DNA of 64,000 bases, from positions 8,730,515-8,794,514 of the forward strand of contig NZ_CP101750.1 in the NCBI RefSeq assembly GCF_026810505.1, given 5' to 3'. This DNA is from Streptomyces sp. Je 1-369 (GTDB taxonomy: Bacteria > Actinomycetota > Actinomycetes > Streptomycetales > Streptomycetaceae). Below the pieces are notes generated by a model, which was not told where the DNA came from, did not search any database, and worked only from the letters and a program-made list of their open reading frames with translations. Position 1 is the first letter of the stretch; each line of letters starts with the position of its first letter. A program made the position numbers and the translations under genes. Below are positions 18,034-25,744 of the stretch, piece after piece.

Positions 18034-18810
18034 ATGCGGAAGGTCGTTTCCCAGGACGGCACAACGATCGCCTGTCGCAGCACCGGCGACGGCCCGCCGA
18101 TCGTGCTGATGAACGGCGCGTTCCGCGACCACACCATCTTCGACGCCCTGGTCCCGGAGCTGGAGCCGCACTGCACCGTCCACGTCTACGACCGCCGGGG
18201 CAGGGGACAGAGCGGCGACGCCCCGCAGTACGCCGTCGAGCGCGAGATCGAGGACCTCGCGGCCATCATCGACGACGCCGGTGGCCAGGCGGTCGTGTTC
18301 GCCGGTTCCACCGGCGCGAACCTTGCCCTCGAAGCGGCCCTGGCCGGCGTGCCGATCACCAAACTCGCCCTGCACGAGCCCTACTTCCGCATCGCCCCCC
18401 ACCCCAAGCCGCCCGCCGACTGCATGGACACCCTCAAGGCGCTGCTCGCCCAGGACCGGCGCGGGGAGACCGCGGAGTACTGGCTGCGCGAACTGCTCGG
18501 CCTGAGCGCCGAGACCATCGCCGACTGGCGCAAGGCGCCCCTGTGGGCGACGAACGAGGCCAACGCCCACACCCTGCTCTACGACACGACCATCCTCGGC
18601 GACTTCGAGGTGCCCGCCGCCCGCCTGGCGACCCTGCGGACACCGGCCCTGATCGTCAACAGCGACGCGACCGGCGACTGGCTGCGCGACGCGGCCCGCG
18701 CCACCGCGGCCGTCCTGCCCAACGGCTGGGGCATGCAGCTGCCCGGCTCCTGGCACCGCATCGACACCGACATCCTGGGCCGCGTCCTCGCCGGCTTCAC
18801 CACCACCTGA
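18034..18810 (+). CDS. alpha/beta hydrolase
   Basis: 258 aa. The oxyanion region is PPIVLMNGAFRD, the nucleophile elbow AGSTGANLA (Ser) lies near residue 92, and the C-terminal GSWHRID supplies the His. An Asp in VNSDATGDW is a candidate third triad member. It is a typical single-domain esterase- or lactonase-like hydrolase with unknown substrate. A ribosome site (GAGGAGAG) precedes the ATG. The 236-nt region upstream is divergent with hemG and contains no other gene. Confidence 0.85.
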   Translation: MRKVVSQDGTTIACRSTGDGPPIVLMNGAFRDHTIFDALVPELEPHCTVHVYDRRGRGQSGDAPQYAVEREIEDLAAIIDDAGGQAVVFAGSTGANLALEAALAGVPITKLALHEPYFRIAPHPKPPADCMDTLKALLAQDRRGETAEYWLRELLGLSAETIADWRKAPLWATNEANAHTLLYDTTILGDFEVPAARLATLRTPALIVNSDATGDWLRDAARATAAVLPNGWGMQLPGSWHRIDTDILGRVLAGFTTT

Positions 18811-18825
18811 AGGCCGCCGACGCCA

Positions 18826-18869
18826 GGCACCGCCCGAGGACTTGGTCCCCGGGCGGTACGGTGCTGCCT
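18826..18869. terminator. convergent terminator hairpin
   Basis: ACCGCCCG (18829-18836) pairs with CGGGCGGT (18850-18857), extended by GGCA/TGCC outside. It lies between the plus-strand alpha/beta hydrolase and the minus-strand NmrA-like gene. Confidence 0.5.
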
Positions 18870-19734
18870 AGGCCACCGGAACCGTCCAGTTCTCGCCCAG
18901 CCACGCCTCCAGGGCGACCACGTCGGGGCGGATGCGGCGCAGTTCGGCCATGTCCGCGCTGTAGCCCTCCGTGTCGAGCCAGTCGAACATCGCGGCCAGG
19001 TCCGGGCGGGCCGCGCGCAGCGGTTCGAAGGACCGCTGCGCGTAGCGGACCGGGACGCCCGCCACCCGCCCGAACGCCTCGGCGATCTGCGGGCCGGTCA
19101 GCTCGGCACTGGCGATCTCGACCCGCCGGCCCAGCCACGCCTGCGGATCGCCGAAGGCGTCCGCGGCGAACGCCCCGATGTCGCTGGTCGCGATCACCTG
19201 GACCGGGACCTCGGGGCGCAGCCACAGGCCCAGGACCAGTTCGCCGCCGGCCGGCTTGGGGCCGAGGTCCAGGAGGATGTCGTAGAACATGGTCGGCCGC
19301 AGCACCGTCGCCGGCAGGCCGAGCTTGTCGATGTGCTGCTCGATGTGCCATTTGCTGCGGAAGTGCGGGATGACCTCGCAGCGGTCCGCGCCGCCCACCG
19401 AGCTGTACACGAAGTGGGCCACGCCCGCCTCGGCGGCCGCGTCCGCCACCGCCTTGCCCTGGCGCTCCTCCGCGGCCACCCCGCCCGGGCCCCGGAACGT
19501 CTGGACGCTGAAAACGCCCTGGACGCCCCGCATCGCCGCCCGCAGCGACGCCGTGTCCTCCAGGTCCCCGCGCACGAGCACCGCACCCGCCTCGGCGAGC
19601 GCGCGCGCCGCGGGAGCCTGCGGATCGCGCACCAGCGCCTGCACGCGGCGTCCCCGGCCCAGCAGAGCGCGGGCCGTCGCACCTCCCTGCCGGCCGGTTC
19701 CGCCCAGCACCAGGACCGTTCCGTCTACCGCCAC
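18868..19734 (-). CDS. NmrA-like NAD(P)-binding protein
   Basis: 288 aa from a GTG preceded by GGAGGA (5-6 nt). The Rossmann motif is VLVLGGTGRQGGATARALL at the N-terminus, followed by VRDPQAPAARALAEAG. The NmrA-like centre shows FVYSSVGGADR. There is no SDR Tyr-Lys pair, which fits a redox-sensing or atypical reductase protein of this family. It is the last gene of the minus-strand accessory operon (SDR, Rieske, amidotransferase-like, flavin hydroxylase). Similar proteins reduce quinones or epoxides in polyketide pathways, but this role is inferred only from position. Confidence 0.75.
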   Translation of the reverse strand: MAVDGTVLVLGGTGRQGGATARALLGRGRRVQALVRDPQAPAARALAEAGAVLVRGDLEDTASLRAAMRGVQGVFSVQTFRGPGGVAAEERQGKAVADAAAEAGVAHFVYSSVGGADRCEVIPHFRSKWHIEQHIDKLGLPATVLRPTMFYDILLDLGPKPAGGELVLGLWLRPEVPVQVIATSDIGAFAADAFGDPQAWLGRRVEIASAELTGPQIAEAFGRVAGVPVRYAQRSFEPLRAARPDLAAMFDWLDTEGYSADMAELRRIRPDVVALEAWLGENWTVPVA

Positions 19735-19860
19735 CGTATTCCTCCGTCGTGAAAGATGTGCCGCCAAAGGTGCCGTGCAAAAAAGGAGGGGCGGCCGCCG
19801 CCGGTCCGGCTCGTGCGGCCGCCCTTTCCGCCCCGCCTGTTCCAAATCCCGTTTTGGGAA

Positions 19861-19902
19861 GGGGAATTCAGGAAGGGGAATTCAGGAAGCGGAATTCAGG
19901 AA
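19861..19902. repeat. three tandem 14-nt units (GGGGAATTCAGGAA)
   Basis: Copies at 19861-19874, 19875-19888 and 19889-19902 (third begins GC). The array overlaps the stop codon and last codons of the minus-strand flavin hydroxylase and extends into its 3' flank. Confidence 0.85.
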
Positions 19903-21674
19903 GCGGAACCCTCGGTGACACGCTGATCGAGAATGCGGGAGACCGCGTTCGCCAGCAGCTGCGCCGCCTGGTCGGCGCCGCCCATGCTGCGCCACGCCAC
20001 ATGGTTGTCGGGCCGCACCAGGATCGCGCCGTCCGGGGCGATCTCGCGCACCCGCGCCCAGCCGCCCTCGGCGTCGGTGAACTCCGCGCCCGCGCCGATC
20101 CGGACCGGCCGGATGGGCAGCGACAGCTTCTCCGCCACCTGCGCGGCCGCCTCCGCCCACGCGCCGCCCTCGGCCCCGGTGATCAGGACGAACCCGGCCG
20201 GGGAGCCGGTCAGGTCGTGGGTCGACAGGCGCCGGCCGTCCTGCTCGAGCCAGGCGTGCGGAAGGCGGTGCCCGGGCCGCGTCGTGGGCTGGTACACATC
20301 GCGCATCGCCACCCGCGCGGGCGGCTCGCTGCCGTCGGGCACCAGCGCGCCCTGCTCGTAGTGGAAGCCGATCTCGAAGTCGTGCGCCTGGCAGCCGGCC
20401 CGGTGGGTGTCCAGGATCTCCGCGGTCCGGGCCCGCACCACCTCACCGATGGGGGAGGGGTCGAAGTACGAGGCGAACATCCGCTGACGGCGCTGCGCGG
20501 GGGCGTGCGGGCCAAGGCCCACCGCGTCCAGCACGGCCTGGTGGTGGGAGGCGGCCGAGACCGCCCAGTCGACGTTCAGCTGGCACACCGGGCGCCGCTC
20601 CGCCTCGTAGGTGTCAAGGAGGCTGTCGTCGGCGCGGCCGTCCAGGACCGCGGCCAGCTTCCACGCCAGGTTGTGCGCGTCCTGGATGCCGGAGTTCAGG
20701 CCCAGGCCCACGGTGGGCGGCTGGCGGTGCGCGGAGTCGCCGGCCAGCAGCACCCGCCCCTTGCGGTAGCGCTCGGCGACCAGCGCCTGCACCGTCCAGT
20801 TCGTCACGTGGTGCAGCTCCAGCTCCAGCTCGGGCAGGCCGAGCAGTTCACGGACCCGGGCCACCACCGACTCCTCGTCCAGGTGGTCGGCGTCCATCGG
20901 CGGGAAGTGCAGCACCCACTCCTCGCAGGCCTTGCCCCAGCTGGGCCCCATCTCGATGAGGTTGCTGCACAGGTCCGGGTCGTGGGCGTTGAGGAAGTGG
21001 GTGAGCAGGGTGCCCTCCTGCCACCACTGCGACAGGTCGGCGGTGAAGTACGCGGTCGTCACGTCGAGCAGCGCGGGCACGCCCCGCATCTCCACGCCCA
21101 ACGCGCCGCCGACCGTGCGGCCGCCGTCGGCGCCGATCATGTAGCGGGCGGTGACCGTGGTGGTCTCGCCGGTGGCCCGCTCGCGGACCTCGGCGACCAC
21201 CCGGTCGCCCTCGTCAGTGAAGCCGGTCATCTCGTGGCCGAACAGGATGCGCCCGGGGCGGCGCTGTTCGGCGGTGGCGCGCAGGATCGGCTCCAGGCGG
21301 ACCTGCGGCAGCTTCACCGGCAGGACGGGCCCGGCCGCCGCGTACCGCGCGCGCAGCGAACCGCCGCCGAAGGCGTCGATCTCGTGGAGGTGCTGCGCGT
21401 CCATCGGCCCGTCGCCGGCCAGCGAGGTCAGCCAGCGCAGCTTCCCGAACAGCTCCAGGGGCGCGCCCTGTTCCACCATCGGCCCGTCGAGCCCGTGCTG
21501 ACGGAAGATCTCCATCGTGCGCTGGTTGAGGTAGTGCGCCTTGGGCACGTGCGCGGTGTCCGCGTGCCGTTCGACGAGCAGGTGGTCCACACCGTGGTCG
21601 GACAGGAAGTTGGAGGCGGCAAGACCGCATCCGCCGCCGCCCACGATAAGAACCGGAACCTCGACTGTTCCCAT
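19896..21674 (-). CDS. FAD-dependent aromatic hydroxylase (592 aa, phenol-hydroxylase/TfdB type)
   Basis: 592 aa from MGTVEVPVLIVGGGGCGLAAS (FAD GxGxxG). The DG motif is YMIGADGGRTV near 185 and the GD motif is VLLAGDSAHRQPPTVGLGLN near 310. A thioredoxin-like C-terminal domain of ~150 residues follows, ending in IAPDGAILVRPDNHVAWR, which is characteristic of full-length PgaE/TfdB-type hydroxylases. It uses NAD(P)H and O2 to hydroxylate a phenol or quinone. It is longer than the five ~500-aa hydroxylases elsewhere in the window and differs from them in sequence. It belongs to the minus-strand operon with the Rieske ferredoxin. Confidence 0.88.
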   Translation of the reverse strand: MGTVEVPVLIVGGGGCGLAASNFLSDHGVDHLLVERHADTAHVPKAHYLNQRTMEIFRQHGLDGPMVEQGAPLELFGKLRWLTSLAGDGPMDAQHLHEIDAFGGGSLRARYAAAGPVLPVKLPQVRLEPILRATAEQRRPGRILFGHEMTGFTDEGDRVVAEVRERATGETTTVTARYMIGADGGRTVGGALGVEMRGVPALLDVTTAYFTADLSQWWQEGTLLTHFLNAHDPDLCSNLIEMGPSWGKACEEWVLHFPPMDADHLDEESVVARVRELLGLPELELELHHVTNWTVQALVAERYRKGRVLLAGDSAHRQPPTVGLGLNSGIQDAHNLAWKLAAVLDGRADDSLLDTYEAERRPVCQLNVDWAVSAASHHQAVLDAVGLGPHAPAQRRQRMFASYFDPSPIGEVVRARTAEILDTHRAGCQAHDFEIGFHYEQGALVPDGSEPPARVAMRDVYQPTTRPGHRLPHAWLEQDGRRLSTHDLTGSPAGFVLITGAEGGAWAEAAAQVAEKLSLPIRPVRIGAGAEFTDAEGGWARVREIAPDGAILVRPDNHVAWRSMGGADQAAQLLANAVSRILDQRVTEGSAS

Positions 21675-21774
21675 TTTCGTCCTTCCGGAAGGTGACAGTC
21701 CCACGCTCACGGAAACTGCCGAATGTGCCGGGAATGAAAGTGCGTTGAGCTGTCCGGAGATGCTTTCGCGTGTC

Positions 21775-22488
21775 TCACCGGCGCCGGGCGGCGTCCGCCA
21801 GCGCGCGGTGCAGACGCTCGTCCTCGGTCTGGCCGGCCTCCCACTGCACGCCGAGGGCGAAGGGGTGGCCCACCGCCTCGACCGCCTCGACGACGCCGTC
21901 CGGCGTGCGGGCGGTGGCGGCCAGGTGCTCGCCGATGCGGTCCACGGCCTGGTGGTGGTGGCAGGCGGTCTTGGGGGTGTCGTCGCCGTAGACCCGCGCG
22001 ATACGGCTGCCGGATCGAAGGTCAAGGACGTGCCGGCCGAACTCGAAGCCGGCGCCCTGCGGGCGGTGGGCGTCGGTGCCGGTGACCTCCGGCAGATGCT
22101 GGTGCAGGGTGCCCCCGCAGCGCACGTTGAGCAGCTGCATGCCCCGGCAGATGGCCAGCAGCGGCAGCTCGGCCGCCAACGCCGCGCCGATCAGCGCGAG
22201 TTCGGCGCGGTCCAGCTCCGTGCTCGCGACCCGGGTCAGCGGGTGGCGCTCCTGCCCGTACAGCGCCGGATCGATGTCCGGGCCGCCCGGCACGAGCAGC
22301 CCCTGCAGACCGTCGAGCAGCTGCTCGACGCCGGGCCGCACCGGCAGCACGACCGGGACGCAGCCCGCCGCGGCCAGGAAGTCCACGTGCGACTGGAGCG
22401 AGAGGCTGACGACCATGTCGGTGCCCTGCAAGGTGACCGGGACCGTGCGTGCGGTGATCCCGACCACCGGCGGCTTCGCTGCGTTCAT
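21775..22488 (-). CDS. class I glutamine amidotransferase-like / gamma-glutamyl hydrolase (PuuD family) with altered triad
   Basis: 237 aa (MNAAKPPVVGITAR). It has the PuuD-type glycine loop VPGGPDIDPALYG, the nucleophile elbow LAICRGMQLLNV (Cys near 115), and ACHHHQAV. The usual catalytic GVQWHPE is here GVQWEAG, so the family His and Glu are both replaced. Family members cleave gamma-glutamyl amides. In a cluster that makes a glutamyl-carried hydrazine, a glutamyl-hydrazide hydrolase is an attractive role, and an amidotransferase (FlsN3) has been reported for the related fluostatin pathway. Whether this copy is active is unclear. It sits between the Rieske and hydroxylase genes. Confidence 0.75.
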   Translation of the reverse strand: MNAAKPPVVGITARTVPVTLQGTDMVVSLSLQSHVDFLAAAGCVPVVLPVRPGVEQLLDGLQGLLVPGGPDIDPALYGQERHPLTRVASTELDRAELALIGAALAAELPLLAICRGMQLLNVRCGGTLHQHLPEVTGTDAHRPQGAGFEFGRHVLDLRSGSRIARVYGDDTPKTACHHHQAVDRIGEHLAATARTPDGVVEAVEAVGHPFALGVQWEAGQTEDERLHRALADAARRR

Positions 22489-22530
22489 GTCCACCTGTCC
22501 CTGGTTCTCAGTAGTCCCTGGTCCTGGTTC

Positions 22531-22872
22531 TCAGTCCGCGGGGTCCGGCTCGGGGTCCGGCTCGGGGTCCGGCGACACGTGGACGAAGCCGTCCTCGACC
22601 TTCACCCGGTAGGTGGCGATCGGCCGGGTCGCCGGCGGGTTCACGGGCTGCCCGGTGCGCAGGTCGAAGCACGAGCCGTGCAGCCAGCACTCGATGGTGG
22701 TGCCGTAGACCTCCCCCTCGGCGAGGGAGACCTCGGCGTGCGAGCACAGGTCGCTGACCGCGTACACGGTGTCGTCCCTGCGTACCAGTGCGACCGGCGC
22801 GTCCCCGACCTCCACCGCGAGCGCGCCGCCGGCCGGGATCTTGTCCACCGGACAAACCTTGATGAAGCTCAT
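22531..22872 (-). CDS. Rieske [2Fe-2S] ferredoxin
   Basis: 113 aa. The Rieske ligands are DLCSHAEVSL (CxH) and IECWLHGSCFDL (CxxH), ~20 residues apart, in a NirD/BphF-type small ferredoxin fold (CPVDKIPAGGALAV at the start, KVEDGFVHVS at the end). The C-terminus is a (Pro-Asp-Pro-Glu)n repeat encoded by 12-nt tandem repeats. It probably donates electrons to an oxygenase. No Rieske terminal oxygenase is present, so the partner may be one of the cluster enzymes. The next gene on the operon begins 43 nt downstream. Confidence 0.88.
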   Translation of the reverse strand: MSFIKVCPVDKIPAGGALAVEVGDAPVALVRRDDTVYAVSDLCSHAEVSLAEGEVYGTTIECWLHGSCFDLRTGQPVNPPATRPIATYRVKVEDGFVHVSPDPEPDPEPDPAD

Positions 22873-22914
22873 CGCTCCCGCTCTCCTCCACACTCGGGGA
22901 TCCGGCATCGGGGT

Positions 22915-22971
22915 CCGGAAACAGGGGCCCGGAAACAGGGGCCCGAAAAACAGGGGCCCGGAATCAGGAGT
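22915..22971. repeat. four tandem ~14-nt units (CCGGAAACAGGGGC)
   Basis: Units at 22915-22928, 22929-22942, 22943-22957 (15 nt) and 22958-22971 (degenerate). They lie in the 212-nt gap between the SDR and Rieske genes, which otherwise holds no gene. Confidence 0.85.
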
Positions 22972-23084
22972 CCGGTCTCTGCCGGATCTCCACGCGCCGG
23001 GCCACACGTTCCGCTGCGGCTCTTGAGGATGACCCGAGCTCAGGACGAGGTTCATCGGAGCCCGCGGCGCCCGCGGCGCACCTG

Positions 23085-23822
23085 CTACCAGGGCACCGGC
23101 CCGTCCTCCGACAGGGAGGCACCCGTGGGCCCCGCCGCGTCCAGGAGCGCCAGCCGTACCGCGATCACGGCGCCCTGGGCGGGCGTGCGCTGCCCCCGGT
23201 GGCCGTTGATGTCGGTGGCCACCACGCCGGGGTGGGCCGCGTTCACCTTGATCGGCGTGTCCCGCAGCTCCTTGGCGTAGGCGAGGGTGAGCGCGTTCAG
23301 CGCGGTCTTGGAGGACTGGTAGGCGAGCATGTTGACGTGGGCCATGGGGGAGGCCGGGTCGGCGTTGAGGGCGAGTGATCCCAGGTGGCTGGACATGTTG
23401 ACGATGCGCCCGGCCGGCGCGCGGCGCAGCAGCGGCAGCATCGCGTTGGTCACCGTGACCACGCCGAAGACGTTGGTCTCGTACACCTCCCGCAGGTCGC
23501 CCGCGGCCGCCAGGCTGGGCGCGCCGGTGAACCGCCCGGCGATCCCGGCGTTGTTGACCAGGATGTCCAGGCGGCCGTAGCGCTCTTCGATGAGGGCGGC
23601 GGCCTCGGCCACGCAGGCCTCGTCGCGCACGTCGATACGCAGCGGCACCGCCGTGATGCCGCACTCCGCCAGCGCGGTGCTCGCCTGCTTGCCGCGCACC
23701 TCGTCCCGGGCGCCGACCAGGACGACGGCTCCCCGCTCGCCCAGCTGCCGTGCGGTCTCCTGCCCGATGCCCTTGTTGGCGCCGGTGATGAGCGCGATCT
23801 TCTCGAGGGGCACGTCTGTCAT
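23085..23822 (-). CDS. short-chain dehydrogenase/reductase (carbonyl-reductase-like)
   Basis: 245 aa from MTDVPLEKIALITGANKGIG. It has the NADP motif TGANKGIG, NNAG at about residue 90, catalytic Ser (VNMSSHLG) and Tyr-Lys (AYQSSKTALNALT). It resembles plant/animal-type carbonyl reductases common in antibiotic clusters. It is the promoter-proximal gene of the minus-strand accessory operon. A StrR/NovG-type inverted repeat lies ~130 nt upstream (23953-23981). It is a likely tailoring ketoreductase for the polyketide (inference). Confidence 0.85.
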   Translation of the reverse strand: MTDVPLEKIALITGANKGIGQETARQLGERGAVVLVGARDEVRGKQASTALAECGITAVPLRIDVRDEACVAEAAALIEERYGRLDILVNNAGIAGRFTGAPSLAAAGDLREVYETNVFGVVTVTNAMLPLLRRAPAGRIVNMSSHLGSLALNADPASPMAHVNMLAYQSSKTALNALTLAYAKELRDTPIKVNAAHPGVVATDINGHRGQRTPAQGAVIAVRLALLDAAGPTGASLSEDGPVPW

Positions 23823-23952
23823 CCCTTCTGTCGTCAAGGGGGTTCCGTCGTAAAGGAAGGGGTGGGGGTGGGTCACGCCATGCGCGGTGAGCCCACCGAA
23901 GAGTCACACAGTTCGCCCGGCACTCCCCGACGCCGTCGTGAACGCCGGGGAT

Positions 23953-23981
23953 GTTCAACTGCGGACACGGCGCGGTCGAAC
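23953..23981. promoter_or_regulatory. StrR/NovG-type binding site (full consensus match)
   Basis: GTTCAACTG (23953-23961), 11 nt, CGGTCGAAC (23973-23981). It matches the NovG/StrR consensus GTTCRACTG-N11-CRGTYGAAC at every position. It lies between the minus-strand SDR operon and the plus-strand AhpD-like gene. The presumed binder is the ParB-fold activator at 36178. Confidence 0.75.
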
Positions 23982-24159
23982 ACCGGGCGTACGCCGCCCT
24001 GTTCGCCCGGCACTTGCACGGACGCCCGGGGCGGCGGCAGCCTGGTGGGCCGGCACTCGCCGCCGCCCGCCCCGCCCTACCTCCGTGCCCCCGTGCCCCC
24101 TGTCGCCGGGCGGCGCCGGAGCGGTGACGGCGCGGGCCCGACTCACAGGAGACGCCCCG

Positions 24160-24606
24160 ATGCCACCCCGGATGAACAACCCTTCGCTGGTCGTGCCCGA
24201 CGCCCTGCAGCCCCTGCTCGACCTGACCGCGGTCATCGGCAAGGTCGGCGTCCCCCAGCGGACGCTCGACCTCATCCGGCTGCGGGTGAGCCAGATCAAC
24301 GGCCGCATCTACACGATCCCCGACGACCTGGGGCAGGCCGCCGAGGCCGACACCCGCCTGCCCCAGGTCGCCGAGTGGCGCGAGGCGACCTGCTTCACCC
24401 CCGCCGAGCGCGCCGCGCTGGCGCTGGCCGAGGACGCCACCGAGCTCAGCGGCCGGGAGGACGCGGTGCCCGACGAGGTCTGGCAGGACGCGGCCGCCCA
24501 CTACACCGAGGAGGAACTGGCCTCCCTGGTCGTCCACATCGGCCTGGTCAACTGCTGGAACCGCATCAACGTCGCCACCCGGCAGGTGCCCGCGGCCTGG
24601 CGCTGA
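24160..24606 (+). CDS. carboxymuconolactone decarboxylase/AhpD-like protein lacking the CxxC
   Basis: 148 aa, with AGGAG 8 nt before the ATG. It has the all-helical CMD/AhpD fold: LDLIRLRVSQINGRIYTIPDD, VAEWREATCFTPAERAAL and LVVHIGLVNCWNRINVA. The position that carries the redox-active CxxC in AhpD-like proteins is R-I-Y-T here, while the second copy at 54292 keeps CSPC. The conserved WREA and the late helix are intact. It is therefore unlikely to be a peroxidase of the AhpD type; a non-redox role is possible. It is followed by an ECF41-type promoter and a sulfotransferase. Confidence 0.82.
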   Translation: MPPRMNNPSLVVPDALQPLLDLTAVIGKVGVPQRTLDLIRLRVSQINGRIYTIPDDLGQAAEADTRLPQVAEWREATCFTPAERAALALAEDATELSGREDAVPDEVWQDAAAHYTEEELASLVVHIGLVNCWNRINVATRQVPAAWR

Positions 24607-24677
24607 CCCGCCCGCACGCCGCCCCGGGCCCGCCCGTGGCGCTGACCCGTCCCGCACGCCGCCCCGGACCCGGCCCG
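24598..24677. repeat. ~40-nt imperfect direct duplication covering the AhpD-like stop codon
   Basis: Units 24598-24636 and 24637-24677 both begin TGGCGCTGACCCG and differ at a few positions. The first contains the end of the AhpD-like gene including its TGA; the second is non-coding. Confidence 0.8.
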
Positions 24678-24681
24678 TGCG

Positions 24682-24732
24682 GTGACGAGGGCCTGTCACA
24701 TCTGCGCGCCGCCGGGCGTCATAGCAGTGACG
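24682..24732 (+). promoter_or_regulatory. ECF41-type promoter in front of the sulfotransferase
   Basis: -35 TGTCACA (24694-24700), 16-nt spacer, -10 CGTC (24717-24720), matching the known ECF41 promoter (TGTCACA/CGTC). Two nested inverted repeats are visible: GTGAC-N8-GTCAC over the -35, and CGTCA-N6-TGACG over the -10/+1 region. The GTG start of the sulfotransferase is ~66 nt further on. Confidence 0.75.
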
Positions 24733-24785
24733 GCCGGCCCCTCATGCACCACCTGACCACCCCGCCGCAGGGAAGGAACCGCACC

Positions 24786-25457
24786 GTGTTGAAGCTCATC
24801 AACGCCGGTCTCGGCAGGACCGGGACCACGTCACTGCAGGTGGCGCTGGAACAGCTCGGTTACGGCCCCTGCTACCACATGTTCGACATCGTGGGCGACG
24901 AGAAGCGCCTGGAGCAGTGGGAACGCATCATCTGCGAGGGACAGCAGCCCGACTGGGACGCGGTGTTCGAGGGCTACACCTCCGCGGTGGACGGCCCGCC
25001 CTCCTTCTACTACGACCAGATCATCAAGGCCTTCCCCCAAGCCAAGGTCGTCCTGACGGTGCGCGACGCGGACGGCTGGTACGAGAGCACGTACAACACG
25101 CTGTACCAGTTCGTCCTGAAGAACAAGGAGACCCCGCCCGAGCAGGGGACCCGCCAGGCCCGGGTCTTCCGCATGACCAACGTCATGACCTGGGAGGGGC
25201 TGTTCAAGGGCCGGTTCTCCGACAAGGACCACGCCATCGAGGTCTACCACCGCCGCAACCAGGAGATCATCGACGCGGTCCCCGCGGACAACCTCCTGGT
25301 CTACGACGTCACCCAGGGCTGGGAACCGCTGTGCACGTTCCTGGGCACCGACACCCCGGCGACGGAGTTCCCGCACGCCAACACCACCGCGAACATGCGC
25401 GAGCGGATGCAGCAGATGGCCGCCGGCGGCCCGCCCGCCCCCGGCAGCGCGCGATAA
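24786..25457 (+). CDS. sulfotransferase family protein
   Basis: 223 aa from GTG (VLKLINAGLGRTGTTSL) with AAGGA upstream. The N-terminal LGRTGTTSL is the 5'-phosphosulfate-binding loop of PAPS-dependent sulfotransferases, and KVVLTVRDADGWYES holds the 3'-phosphate-binding Arg/Ser region. It belongs to the Sulfotransfer_4 type. It would transfer sulfate from PAPS to a hydroxyl. The PAPS-synthesis genes cysC-cysD-cysN lie 5-8 kb downstream, which supports a real sulfation step. It has its own ECF41-type promoter and is followed by a strong terminator, so it is monocistronic. Confidence 0.82.
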   Translation: MLKLINAGLGRTGTTSLQVALEQLGYGPCYHMFDIVGDEKRLEQWERIICEGQQPDWDAVFEGYTSAVDGPPSFYYDQIIKAFPQAKVVLTVRDADGWYESTYNTLYQFVLKNKETPPEQGTRQARVFRMTNVMTWEGLFKGRFSDKDHAIEVYHRRNQEIIDAVPADNLLVYDVTQGWEPLCTFLGTDTPATEFPHANTTANMRERMQQMAAGGPPAPGSAR

Positions 25458-25487
25458 CACCACCCGCACCGCACCCTTTTCTTTCCT

Positions 25488-25531
25488 TTCCCCCGCGGAC
25501 AGCCCATTACCGGCTGACCGCGGGGGCTTTT
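25488..25531 (+). terminator. intrinsic terminator after the sulfotransferase
   Basis: CCCCCGCGG (25488-25496) and CCGCGGGGG (25516-25524) form a perfect 9-bp stem, followed by CTTTTTTC. It is the clearest rho-independent terminator in the window. Confidence 0.9.
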
Positions 25532-25605
25532 TTCGTGTGCGGCGGACAAGTCCCGCTGTTCCGGCCCGATACCGCCGTTCCAGCCCCGCTCGACCGCCGG
25601 TCATT

Positions 25606-25614
25606 GTTCAACCG
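25606..25614. promoter_or_regulatory. StrR/NovG-type half-site upstream of the secreted hydrolase
   Basis: GTTCAACCG, identical to one arm of the sites at 27325 and 55355, 131 nt before the hydrolase GTG. No second arm is present at the 10-11 nt spacing. Confidence 0.35.
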
Positions 25615-25744
25615 TAGTTGTTTTCACGCCACTTCCCGCACCCGATAGTCTCGCGCCGCCCCCTGGACCCGCCCGAGAAAATCGGCTTCGCCGGCCTGCC
25701 CGCATATCGGCCCGGCGGCGTATCTGCCTCAAGAAGGGGATTAC

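Noticed and set aside
22915..22971. Repeat array considered as a CRISPR
   Set aside because: Units are 14 nt and contiguous with no spacers, and there are no cas genes; it is a minisatellite.
17847..25653. CCGATAGTCTCG at 17847-17858 and again at 25642-25653 considered as shared promoter -10 elements
   Set aside because: TAGTCT fits a -10 box, but no -35 at suitable spacing was found and two copies are not enough to call an element.
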